Source: JAVVEZ01 sp032250895 (GTDB taxonomy: Bacteria > Pseudomonadota > Gammaproteobacteria > Pseudomonadales > Pseudohongiellaceae). From it: a stretch of 13,428 nt of DNA. Both the position numbers and the translations under genes were made by a program. The DNA is taken from contig JAVVEZ010000089.1 of the NCBI GenBank assembly GCA_032250895.1, positions 1 through 13,428 on the forward strand, in the 5' to 3' direction. Under the pieces are notes generated by a model. That model worked only from the letters and a program-made list of their open reading frames with translations. It was not told the DNA's origin and made no database searches. Of this stretch, positions 1 through 8,200 are shown piece by piece (position 1 is the stretch's first letter; each line of letters opens with the position of its first letter).

Positions 1-545
1 AGTATACGCTTTTTCAGCTCTGGCGCGTTATCAGCTTCCGTAAATAAGGTTGCTTTTTCTAGTACGCTCTTAAGCAATAACTCATCAGCTGCCATTACCG
101 CTTTTTGTAGTTTAATAATCTCAGATGGCTTTTCAGCATTGAGTTGCTCTTCAGTTTTCTCGAAAAAAATATCTTTTAGCACTTGCAGTCGCTGCTCTGC
201 ATTTTGTAAATTCCAGTCTTTTAGACGAGTTGTTGCCCCAAAAGTTTGTGTGGTGTGAAGCACCAGAACACCATATTGAGTATGGTTAAACTCTGGTGCC
301 AACCAGTTTTTCAGGGTTTTCCAAAGGTTTTCGTGGTGGTCAGTCAGTGGAGCGGTGTAATCTTTCACTTCGGTTTGTGTTGACCGTGCCGCACCTGGCA
401 CAAGCAAACTAACATCGCCGTCTTTTTCGAACCAAACAGACTGGCCGTCCTCAAGCGAAAAGCACTTATCCAAGCCAATCAGGACTTGGTAGTGAAATGC
501 TAAGGCCGTTGTTATGGCTGCGTTTTTAGTTAATGCACCACTCAT
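1..545 (-). CDS. Cap4/DUF4297-like PD-(D/E)XK dsDNA nuclease, partial (left-edge cut)
   Basis: The gene reads leftward from ATG at 545 and stays open to the window edge, giving 181 codons with no stop, so the C-terminus is missing. The start is supported by AGGAGCT about 8 nt upstream. The N-terminus has a short helical part ending in FHYQ (17-20), then FEKDGDVSLL (39-48) and TQTEVKDY (56-63). The spacing of D44, E59 and K61 fits the core of a PD-(D/E)XK nuclease. LTDHHENLWKTLKNWL follows, which is typical of the dsDNA nuclease domain found in Cap4/DUF4297-like defence proteins; effector or regulatory domains usually follow it. The assignment comes from motif pattern only. The gene lies 109 bp behind hsdS on the same strand, which suggests a defence role in or beside the R-M operon. 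No recognisable promoter stands out in the gap. The DNA is more AT-rich than hsdR, which suggests separate acquisition. A different nuclease subfamily is possible. Confidence 0.62.
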   Translation of the reverse strand, partial: MSGALTKNAAITTALAFHYQVLIGLDKCFSLEDGQSVWFEKDGDVSLLVPGAARSTQTEVKDYTAPLTDHHENLWKTLKNWLAPEFNHTQYGVLVLHTTQTFGATTRLKDWNLQNAEQRLQVLKDIFFEKTEEQLNAEKPSEIIKLQKAVMAADELLLKSVLEKATLFTEADNAPELKKRI

Positions 546-654
546 ACTATTAGAGCTCCTGATTTTTTTCAGTCACAGCCATTAACCTGTCGAAAATATC
601 TTACCGGAGAAGGCCTTTTCAGGATAAGTTGAAGCAAGATTTCTGCGGTACTTT

Positions 655-1941
655 TCATAGCTTCAAATTCTCCAGGCTGGGAAATAACTGCTGCATAAGG
701 CCTTTTTTGTGGGCCTTGAGAGCGTCCAGTTTTTCTGTCTGCGCGGCGATCAGTGCATCGAGGGAAGATAAGCAGTCGGCGACTTTTTGTTGTTCTTCTG
801 GCTCAGGGTAATAGACAGGAAGTTTTTTTATTCCCGCAACTGTTAGTTGTTGTTGTGCGTTTCCAAACGCCATATTTTCTATATGCGTAGTTAATGGCGC
901 TGACTTGCTGGATGCGTACAGATAATCTGTGGCTAGCGTTGAAGACACCCGCAATATAACCATTCCAGAATTGATACGTATGTTGTCATAAGGAATGTCT
1001 TCAGAAAAATATGCAAACTGCCCAACCGATCCTCGCGTAGTCAATACAACGTCATTGCGCTTAAGCTTACCTTTTCTCAATGCTTCATCTTTCGATTTCT
1101 CAATAAACTGAAGTTCGGAAAATTTAAATCCATTTTTTGTCACATTTTTAGCGCTAAGGAATAGACAGAATCCTGACTTGCTAAACTCATCAGACTTTGG
1201 GTAATTAACTCCCCTATCGCCGTCAATTACATCGACCAACTCACCAAGTGTTTTAACAGCCCACTCCCCCGCATCCCGAAACTCGGGAAAGCGCAGGCGG
1301 GGGACGGTTTCGCCGACCCGGGGGAAGAGTTGTTGCATCAGGCCTTTTTTATGGATAAGGAGGGCGTCGATTTTTTCCACCTGCGCAGCGATCAGTGCAT
1401 CGAGGGAGGAGAGGCAATTGGCGATTTTTTGTTGTTCTTCGGAGCCAGGCACAGCAAGGGTGTATTCCTTCATCAAGGAAACATCTCCCCTCGGCATCTT
1501 TACACCCTTTGCTCCCTTCATTACATGGTCTATGAAAGAATCACTTTTCAGCAGTGAGGACAAAAATGGTTTCTCAACCCCGCCCATTGGTCGTACGACA
1601 ATCACATCGTTCGATGCAGCTCCTTTACTGTCTGCTACCCAGATTTTTTTTAAATATGGACGGATATTGGCGATTAATATGTCTCCTGGTTTATAGCTTG
1701 TAAATGAACCAGAAGGAGGGAGCTTAGAGGCGCCTTTTTTGCCGGCAAAATCTGGCAATATATTTTCTGTGCTGACATAGCTATCGAGTACGAGGTCACT
1801 TAACGGCAACCGTTTCTTAACAAAGCTTGAAATGTCTTTATCACCAAGATTCTTAATTTTCCACTCCCCCGCCTCCTGAAACTCAGGAAAGCGCAGCCGT
1901 GGTACCAATACTTTCTTATCACTTTCCACTGTTTTACTCAT
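655..1941 (-). CDS. hsdS: Type I restriction-modification specificity subunit HsdS
   Basis: HsdS gives a type I R-M complex its DNA target and bridges the HsdM and HsdR subunits. The 428-residue protein has the usual two-module layout. An N-terminal motif VPRLRFPEF (13-21) leads into target-recognition domain 1 (about 30-167). A conserved helix follows, running from EEQQKIANCLSSLDALIAAQ to GLMQQLF (168-206). The same motif recurs (VPRLRFPEF at 213-221), followed by TRD2 (about 230-380) and a second conserved helix (382-420). The two TRDs are unlike each other, so an asymmetric bipartite target is expected. The start ATG overlaps the hsdR stop by 8 bp and has only a weak RBS, so translational coupling is likely. 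The TRD-coding DNA is AT-rich next to the conserved helices, as expected if recognition domains are exchanged between strains. The gene is intact. No hsdM is adjacent. Confidence 0.95.
   Translation of the reverse strand: MSKTVESDKKVLVPRLRFPEFQEAGEWKIKNLGDKDISSFVKKRLPLSDLVLDSYVSTENILPDFAGKKGASKLPPSGSFTSYKPGDILIANIRPYLKKIWVADSKGAASNDVIVVRPMGGVEKPFLSSLLKSDSFIDHVMKGAKGVKMPRGDVSLMKEYTLAVPGSEEQQKIANCLSSLDALIAAQVEKIDALLIHKKGLMQQLFPRVGETVPRLRFPEFRDAGEWAVKTLGELVDVIDGDRGVNYPKSDEFSKSGFCLFLSAKNVTKNGFKFSELQFIEKSKDEALRKGKLKRNDVVLTTRGSVGQFAYFSEDIPYDNIRINSGMVILRVSSTLATDYLYASSKSAPLTTHIENMAFGNAQQQLTVAGIKKLPVYYPEPEEQQKVADCLSSLDALIAAQTEKLDALKAHKKGLMQQLFPSLENLKL
699..798. repeat. hsdS conserved-helix repeat, copy 2
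   Basis: This is the C-terminal copy of the 100-bp helix-coding block at 1341-1440. It encodes EEQQKVADCLSSLDALIAAQ and the following KKGLMQQ. The similarity extends a further 12-13 bp to the left in both copies. Confidence 0.8.
1261..1304. repeat. hsdS N-motif repeat, copy 2 (second module)
   Basis: This stretch encodes VPRLRFPEFRDAGEW at the head of the second HsdS module and is the partner of 1861-1904. Its hairpin arms are TCCCGA (1274-1279) and TCGGGA (1283-1288). Relative to copy 1 one base pair has changed on both sides of the stem, so pairing is kept. Confidence 0.85.
1341..1440. repeat. hsdS conserved-helix repeat, copy 1
   Basis: This 100-bp block encodes the first conserved helical region, from EEQQKIA to MQQL. 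It aligns without gaps to 699-798. The longest shared parts are around GATCAGTGCATCGAGGGA and the TTTTTGTTGTTCTTC end. Such blocks are where specificity half-modules can recombine. Confidence 0.8.
1861..1904. repeat. hsdS N-motif repeat, copy 1 (first module)
   Basis: This stretch encodes VPRLRFPEFQEAGEW at the head of the first HsdS module. It matches 1261-1304 with few changes, at a distance of exactly 600 bp. It contains a perfect 6-bp hairpin, TCCTGA (1874-1879) and TCAGGA (1883-1888), with a 3-nt loop. Confidence 0.85.
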
Positions 1942-4900
1942 ACGCCGCCAATCCCGATATCTCCCGCCCCTGCGCCTGCTTCTTTAAAAACGGCACCAGC
2001 TCTTCCATCAATGCCAGCTCCGCCTTGCTGCGCGCCTTCCAGCCCAGCGCCAGCGGTTCAAACAGGTCACTCAGCTGTTCACCGTCGAAGATCATACGGT
2101 CGAGGATGGCGGTGACAAAGGCCTTCAGATTGTCCGGTGCCAATCCGTGCCGCTCGGCCAGGGCATTCAGTTCACTATCGGCCTTTTGGGACTTGAAGCG
2201 TTGGTAACCATCGCGGATATCCTGCTCTTTCAAGCCTTCGCCCGCTTGCAGGCTGTTGATGTAGGCGATGATGTCATCGCGCTCGTCCATCAGGTTGCTG
2301 GTGGCAGTCAGCATATTTACCAGTTGCTCGCGGCTCATGCTTTGTTTGCCGGGTTGCTCCTGACTGAAGCGGGCGACCAGGCCCATGATGTAGTCGTAGT
2401 CGATCAGCGCGGAAGAGAACAGTACAAACTCGAAATCCAGTTGTTCGAGGTCTTCCTGTACATCGCCGGCGTTCTCTCCATCAAAGGAGCCGTCTTTGCC
2501 CTGCTGGGCCTTGAGGCGCTGGGCGGTTTCCAGGTAGGCGCTGCGCAGGGCACGCAGTTCGTCTTCGGGCAGCAGGGTGTTGATGGCCTGCTGTTGGGTG
2601 GCGTCCAGGTCGGTGTACTGGTCGAGCTGGGTTTTCAGGCGCTGTACTTCCTTGAAGTGCTTGATGAATTCAATGCGCGCGGTGTCACCCTTGAGGTTGT
2701 AGGCGCCTTCCGGCTCGCAGATCTTGCCACTCTCTTCAATGCTTTGTGTGTCGTCATTTTGCGCCTGCAGTTTCATAAATTGCGCCATGGCCGCTACCGC
2801 TTGCTGGTACTTGTCGATGACCTTGGGTGCCGGATCCACCAGCCAGATTTCCCGTGAGCGGGCGGCATCTTCGCCGGAGAACAGGGCGATGGCCTCGTCC
2901 ACGCTGTCTTGCTGGCCGCGAAAGTCGAGAATGTTGCCGTAGGGTTTGGTGTCGTTGAGCACGCGGTTGGTGCGCGAGAAGGCCTGGATCAGACCGTGGT
3001 GTTTGAGGTTCTTGTCCACATACAGGGTGTTGAGGTATTTGGAGTCAAACCCGGTGAGCAGCATGTCCACCACAATGATGATGTCGATCTTGTTCTTGTG
3101 TGGGTAGTCGCTGTTGGGGTATTTCTGGTCCTTGATGCGCTTTTGCACATCCTGATAGTAGAGGTCGAACTCGTTGATGTTGTGGTTGGTGCCGTACTGC
3201 TGATTGTAGTCGGCGATGATCTGCTTGAGTGCAGCCTTCTTCTGCTCCGGGTCCTGCAGGTTGTCGGCTTTTTCCTGGGGCAGGTCTTCCTGCAGTTGCT
3301 TCACGTCTTTGTTGCCTTCGGCCGGGGGCGAGAAGACGCAGGCAATGTTGAGTGGTTGAAAGTTCAGTGAAATAAAGTCCGGGTCTTCGGCTTGACGCTC
3401 GGCTTGCACCTGCCTGAAGCGCTCGTAATAGGCAATGGCGTGGTTGATGGAGGCAGTGGCCAGGATGGCGTTGAAGCGGCGCTGGCTGCTGGCAGCGTTG
3501 TGTTTGTCCAGAATGGATTCGACTACTGCCAGTTGGGTCACTGCTTCATCAGGTTTGGCCTTTGATTTGCCTTTGCTGTCTTTGGCCTGCGCCGCTTCCG
3601 GTTTGAAATAGTCGATATGAAAACGCAGCACGTTGCGATCATCGATGGCGTGGGTGATGGTGTAGGCATGCAGCTGCTTTTCAAAGATCCTTTCTGTGGT
3701 GGTATAGGTGCCGACGGCGTTGGCTTCCTGATCGGAGTCGCTGCTACCCTCAAACGTTCTATAGCTGGCATTGGCATCAAAAATGGGGGTGCCGGTAAAG
3801 CCGAAGAGCTGGGCCCTGGGGAAGAAGGTCTTGATGGCTTTGTGGTTTTCGCCAAACTGGGAGCGGTGACATTCGTCGAAGATGATGACGATGCGCTTGT
3901 CACGTAAGGGAGCCAGGCGCTCCTTGTAGGTGAGTTTGCCCTTCTCCTTGTGCTGTTGGGCTTTTTTGCTGCTTTCATCCAGCGCCAGGCCCAGTTTCTG
4001 GATGGTGGTGACGATGACCTTGTCAGCGTAATCCTCCGAGAGCAGGCGCCGCACCAGGGTTTCGGTGTTGGTGTTTTCCTCCACGCAGCCTGCCTGGAAC
4101 TTGTTGAACTCCTCGCGGGTCTGGCGGTCGAGATCTTTGCGGTCCACCACGAACAGGCATTTTTCAATGTCCGGGTTGTCCTTGAGCAGGGTGGAGGCCT
4201 TGAAGGATGTGAGTGTCTTGCCGCTGCCGGTGGTGTGCCAGATGTAGCCGTTGCCCCGGTTCTGGTGGATGCAGTCGACAATCGCCCTGACCGCATAGAT
4301 CTGATAGGGCCGCATCACCATCAGCTTTTGCTCGCTGGCCACCAGCACCATGTAGCGACTGATCATCTGGCCCAGGGTGCACTTGGCCAGAAAGGCCTCG
4401 GCAAAGTCGTCCAGATGGGTGATCTTGCGATTGTCTTCGCTGGCCAACTGGTAGATGGGCAAGAAGCGCTCATCGGCGTTAAAGGCAAAGTGCTGGCTGT
4501 GGTTGTTGGTAAAGTACCAGGTATTGCTGCGGTTGCTGACGATAAACAACTGCATGAAGCACAACAGCGTATTGGCGTAACCGTTGCCGGGGTCATTTTT
4601 GTAGTGAACGATCTGCTCCATGGCCCGGCGCGGGTTCAGCCCCAGGGTTTTCAGCTCGATCTGCACCAGCGGCAGGCCGTTGATCAGCAGGATCACATCA
4701 TAGCGGTGGTGGCTGTTGTCGGTGTTGATGCGCAGTTGGTTGACGACCTCGAAGTCGTTCTTGCACCAGTCCTTCAGGTTGACCAGCATGTAGTGCAGCG
4801 GGGTGCCGTCCTCGCGCTGGAAATAGCCGTATTCGCGCAGGGTCCTGGCGGCCTGGAACACATCGGCGTTGATGATTTCGTCGCGCAGGCGGGCGAACTC

Positions 4901-5056
4901 GGCATCGGTCAGGCGCACATGATTGAGCGTCTCGAACTTCTGACGGAAGTTCTGCTCCAGCGTGACCTTGTCGCGGATGTCCGGGCGGTGGGTGTATTTG
5001 AGCTCAGTGAGCTTGTTGATCAACAGCTGTTCGATGTCGCTTTCTTTCTGACTCAT
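1934..5056 (-). CDS. hsdR: Type I restriction endonuclease/translocase subunit HsdR
   Basis: HsdR is the motor and nuclease of type I R-M systems: it pumps unmodified DNA past the bound complex using ATP and cuts it at a distance. The 1040-residue length matches the EcoR124I (type IC) HsdR class. The N-terminal HsdR_N nuclease shows YDVILLINGLPLVQIELK (119-136), with D120, E134 and K136 as the PD-(D/E)XK residues. The SF2 helicase core shows Walker A HTTGSGKT (274-281), DECH (394-397), TGTP (421-424), LLTGFDS (666-672) and motif VI QAFSRTNR (691-698). A C-terminal helical region follows. All catalytic motifs are intact, so the protein should be active if HsdM is supplied. The start ATG at 5056 follows a purine-rich AAGAGATAAGGG stretch. 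It is the first gene of the operon, 164 bp behind the transglutaminase gene stop, with a plausible promoter at 5115-5142. Its base composition resembles the right-hand genes more than hsdS does. Confidence 0.97.
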   Translation of the reverse strand: MSQKESDIEQLLINKLTELKYTHRPDIRDKVTLEQNFRQKFETLNHVRLTDAEFARLRDEIINADVFQAARTLREYGYFQREDGTPLHYMLVNLKDWCKNDFEVVNQLRINTDNSHHRYDVILLINGLPLVQIELKTLGLNPRRAMEQIVHYKNDPGNGYANTLLCFMQLFIVSNRSNTWYFTNNHSQHFAFNADERFLPIYQLASEDNRKITHLDDFAEAFLAKCTLGQMISRYMVLVASEQKLMVMRPYQIYAVRAIVDCIHQNRGNGYIWHTTGSGKTLTSFKASTLLKDNPDIEKCLFVVDRKDLDRQTREEFNKFQAGCVEENTNTETLVRRLLSEDYADKVIVTTIQKLGLALDESSKKAQQHKEKGKLTYKERLAPLRDKRIVIIFDECHRSQFGENHKAIKTFFPRAQLFGFTGTPIFDANASYRTFEGSSDSDQEANAVGTYTTTERIFEKQLHAYTITHAIDDRNVLRFHIDYFKPEAAQAKDSKGKSKAKPDEAVTQLAVVESILDKHNAASSQRRFNAILATASINHAIAYYERFRQVQAERQAEDPDFISLNFQPLNIACVFSPPAEGNKDVKQLQEDLPQEKADNLQDPEQKKAALKQIIADYNQQYGTNHNINEFDLYYQDVQKRIKDQKYPNSDYPHKNKIDIIIVVDMLLTGFDSKYLNTLYVDKNLKHHGLIQAFSRTNRVLNDTKPYGNILDFRGQQDSVDEAIALFSGEDAARSREIWLVDPAPKVIDKYQQAVAAMAQFMKLQAQNDDTQSIEESGKICEPEGAYNLKGDTARIEFIKHFKEVQRLKTQLDQYTDLDATQQQAINTLLPEDELRALRSAYLETAQRLKAQQGKDGSFDGENAGDVQEDLEQLDFEFVLFSSALIDYDYIMGLVARFSQEQPGKQSMSREQLVNMLTATSNLMDERDDIIAYINSLQAGEGLKEQDIRDGYQRFKSQKADSELNALAERHGLAPDNLKAFVTAILDRMIFDGEQLSDLFEPLALGWKARSKAELALMEELVPFLKKQAQGREISGLAAYE

Positions 5057-5114
5057 CCCTTATCTCTTTTTTAAAGAAATCACATCGAGTCCACCTCACT
5101 GGATCAAATGTTTC

Positions 5115-5142
5115 ATATTGTTTTGTGAAAAGCAACTCTCAA
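5115..5142 (-). promoter_or_regulatory. Candidate sigma70-type promoter for hsdR-hsdS
   Basis: On the minus strand TTGAGA (5137-5142) is followed after 16 nt by CAATAT (5115-5120). Transcription would begin near 5108, about 50 nt ahead of the hsdR ATG. This is a pattern match only. The surrounding 5057-5220 gap also holds an 8-bp direct repeat TCGAGTCC (5085-5092 and 5155-5162) and a 6-bp stem CCTGAG/CTCAGG (5162-5183) without a T-run, so no clear terminator separates the transglutaminase gene from hsdR. Confidence 0.4.
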
Positions 5143-5220
5143 ACGACGATGAGGTCGAGTCCCTGAGGGCGCAGAGGCTCAGGTAAGACGCCATCGGGAA
5201 ATCGCTTGGGCTCCTGGCTT

Positions 5221-8200
5221 TCAAGTGCTCTTGTCCAGATAACGCAAATCCAGCGTGTAGGGTCGTTCCGGATGGGGTTTTTCGGCGCGCACGTCCAGAG
5301 TGCCCTGCAAATGGCCGAAGGAGGAGAAGCGTGCGACACGTCTGGCTTCGGCGACGTTGGCATTGACCGGGAAGGTCTCGTAGCTGCGGCCGCCGGGGTG
5401 GGCGACGTGATAGGTGCAGCCGCCCAGGGAGCGGCTGTTGACCGTGTCCACGACATCGAAGACCAGCGGCGTATGCACGCCGAGGGTGGGATGCAGTGCG
5501 GAATGAGGGGCCCAGGCCTTGTAGCGCACGCCGCCGACATATTCGCCTTCGCGGCCGGTGGCCTGCAGGGGAATCTGGCGGCCGTTGCAGCACAGGATCA
5601 GGCGGTCGCCGGTCATGCCCTGCACACTCACCTGCAGGCGTTCCACCGAAGAATCCACATAACGTGCGGTACCCTGGGCCGAGCTTTCTTCTCCCAGCAC
5701 ATGCCAGGGTTCAATGGCACTGTGGATATCCAGTTGCAGACCGGCGACATGAAATCTGCCGTAGTGGGGAAAGCGGAATTCCTGAAAGGGCAGGAGCCAG
5801 TCCAGCTCAAATGGGTAACCGGCATCATTGAGGTCGGCGACCACCCATTTCATGTCTTCCCAGACGAAGTGGGGCAGCATGAAGCGATCATGCAGCTGGC
5901 TGCCCCAGCGGGTGAAGGGTTCTTCATAGGGCTGCTTCCAGAACCAAGCCACCAGGGAGCGGATCAGCAACATTTGCACTGCGCTCATGCGCCAGTGGGG
6001 AGGCATCTCGAAGTTGCGGAATTCCACCAGGCCCAGGCGGCCGCTGGCGCTACCGGGGGAGTAGAGTTTATCGATGCAGAATTCGGCGCGGTGGGTATTG
6101 CCGGTCAGATCGATCAGGAAATTGCGCAGAATCCGGTCGATCAGCCAGGGCTTGTCGGTCTCGCCCCGGGGGAGTTGCTGCATGGCAATCTCCAGTTCGT
6201 AGAGGTTGTCATCCCGGGCCTCGTCCACGCGCGGTGCCTGACTGGTGGGGCCGATGAACTGGCCTGAAAACAGATAGGACAGACTGGGGTGCTTCTGCCA
6301 GTAGCGCAGCATGCTGGCCAGCAGTTCGGGTTTGCGCAGAAAGGGACTGTCCACGGCTTCGGCCGCCCCCAGCGTGACATGGTTGCCACCGCCGGTCCCG
6401 GTGTGGCGACCATCGAGCATGAATTTTTCGGTGCCCAGCCGGCATTGGCGGGCGCGTTCGTAGAGTGGTTCGATGATGGCCAGCAAATCATCCCAACTGG
6501 CCGCCGGATGGACATTGACTTCAATGACACCGGGATCCGGCGTGATCATCAGCTTTTTCAGACGTGGGTCACGTGGTGGCTCGTAGCCTTCGATGATGAG
6601 TGGCTGGCGCAGTGCCGCCGCGACCTTCTCGATTCTGGCCAGCAGATCGAGATAGTGTTCCAGGTGTTTCAGGGGCGGCATGAAGACATGCAGTTTGCCC
6701 TTGCGCACTTCGACACACAGGGCCGTATGAATGATTTTGTCCGAGACATTTTTTGGATTTTTTTGGCTGCGTTTTTTGACAGCGGGATAGGCCAGTGCCT
6801 CCCGGGCAGCAAAGGGGTCCCGGGCAAATTCTGTTTCCTTGTCCGCCTCGGCCGTCCAGGGCAGGCTGTCCAGCGGCAGACGCAGGCCCATCGGAGAATC
6901 GCCCGGCAGCAGGAACAATCTGCCGCGCCGCAGCGGCCAGGCGCTGGTGACCCAGCCTGCCCGGGTCTTTGCATCAGACCAGCTCAAGGGCAGCGTGAAG
7001 CCCACCTGGGTGTCAAGGCCCTGGTCGAAAACGGCGAGCAGCCGGGCGCGCTCCTGGGGGTCCAGCAGTTTGCTGTCACTGACGTCGACGTTGCCGGGCA
7101 GAGAGCCTTCGCGGCGCAGATAAAAATCCCGATCTTCATAGCCGGGCAGAATGTACTGTGCATCCAACTCAAGCTCCTGACAGAGCTGATGGATGAATTT
7201 TTTTGCAGCAGCCTTGTCGGTTTGTTTCTTGTCCTGAGGGTTGGCGAGCAGGCTCTGATCATGCCAAAGTGTTTTCTTGTCGGTGCGCCAGTACAGTCCC
7301 AGGGCCCAGCGGGGCAACTGTTCGCCGGGATACCATTTGCCCTGGCCGTGATGGATGAAACCCTGCGGGCCAAACTGTTCTTTCAGAGACAGCAGCAGCT
7401 GGCCGGCCAGAGCCAGTTTCTTTTCACCCAGGGCGCCGGTATTCCATTCCTCTCCTTCCATATCATCGATGGAGACAAAGGTGGGTTCTCCTCCCATCGT
7501 GAGCTTCACCTTGCCTTGTTCCAGGTCTTCGTCGACAGCCTTGCCGAGGGCATCGATGCGCTGCCATTGCAGGTCGGAATAGGGTTTGGTGACGCGCGGA
7601 TCTTCGTGAATGCGGCGCACCGTATTGCTGTAGTCGAAACTGACTTCGCAGGGGCTGGTAGCGCCGGTTACCGGCGCGGCACTGCCCGGGTCCGGGGTGC
7701 AGGCCAGCGGGATGTGACCTTCGGCGGCAAACAGGCCCGAGGTCGGGTCCAGCCCCACCCAGCCGGCACCGGGCAGATAGACCTCGGTCCAGGCATGCAG
7801 GTCGGTAAAGTCGGCCTCGGGACCGGAAGGACCATCGAGGGACTTGATGTCGGCAGTGAGCTGCACCAGGTAACCCGACACGAAACGCGCCGCCAGACCC
7901 AGATGGCGCAGAATCTGCACCAGCAACCAGGCGCTGTCTCGGCAGGATCCGGACTTCAGGCCCAGGGTGTCCTCGCAGCTTTGCACGCCGCTCTCCAGGC
8001 GGATCAGATAGGCGACATGCTGCTGTAATTGACTGTTGAGTGCCGCCAGGAAATCAATCGTGACCTGCTTGCCGAGATCAATGGTTTTCAACCACTGCAT
8101 CAACAGGGGGCCCTGCTCCCTGATATGCAGATAGGGCGCAAGATCTTTCTTTAATTCGGTGTCGTATTGAAAGGGAAAATGCTCAACTTTTTCTTCCAGA

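Noticed and set aside
5085..5162. Direct repeat TCGAGTCC, two copies 70 bp apart before hsdR, as an attachment site or target duplication.
   Set aside because: Eight bases is short, the copies do not flank the defence block, and no integrase or transposase is present.
5162..5183. Hairpin CCTGAG/CTCAGG after the transglutaminase gene as a terminator.
   Set aside because: The stem is only 6 bp with a 10-nt loop and no T-run follows on the minus strand.
6289..8028. A 579-codon open frame on the plus strand, with other long frames opposite the transglutaminase and hsdR genes (e.g. 3950-5074, 5206-6267).
   Set aside because: They lie antisense to genes with clear family motifs, have no recognisable domain and low-complexity composition, and are expected shadows of GC-rich coding DNA.
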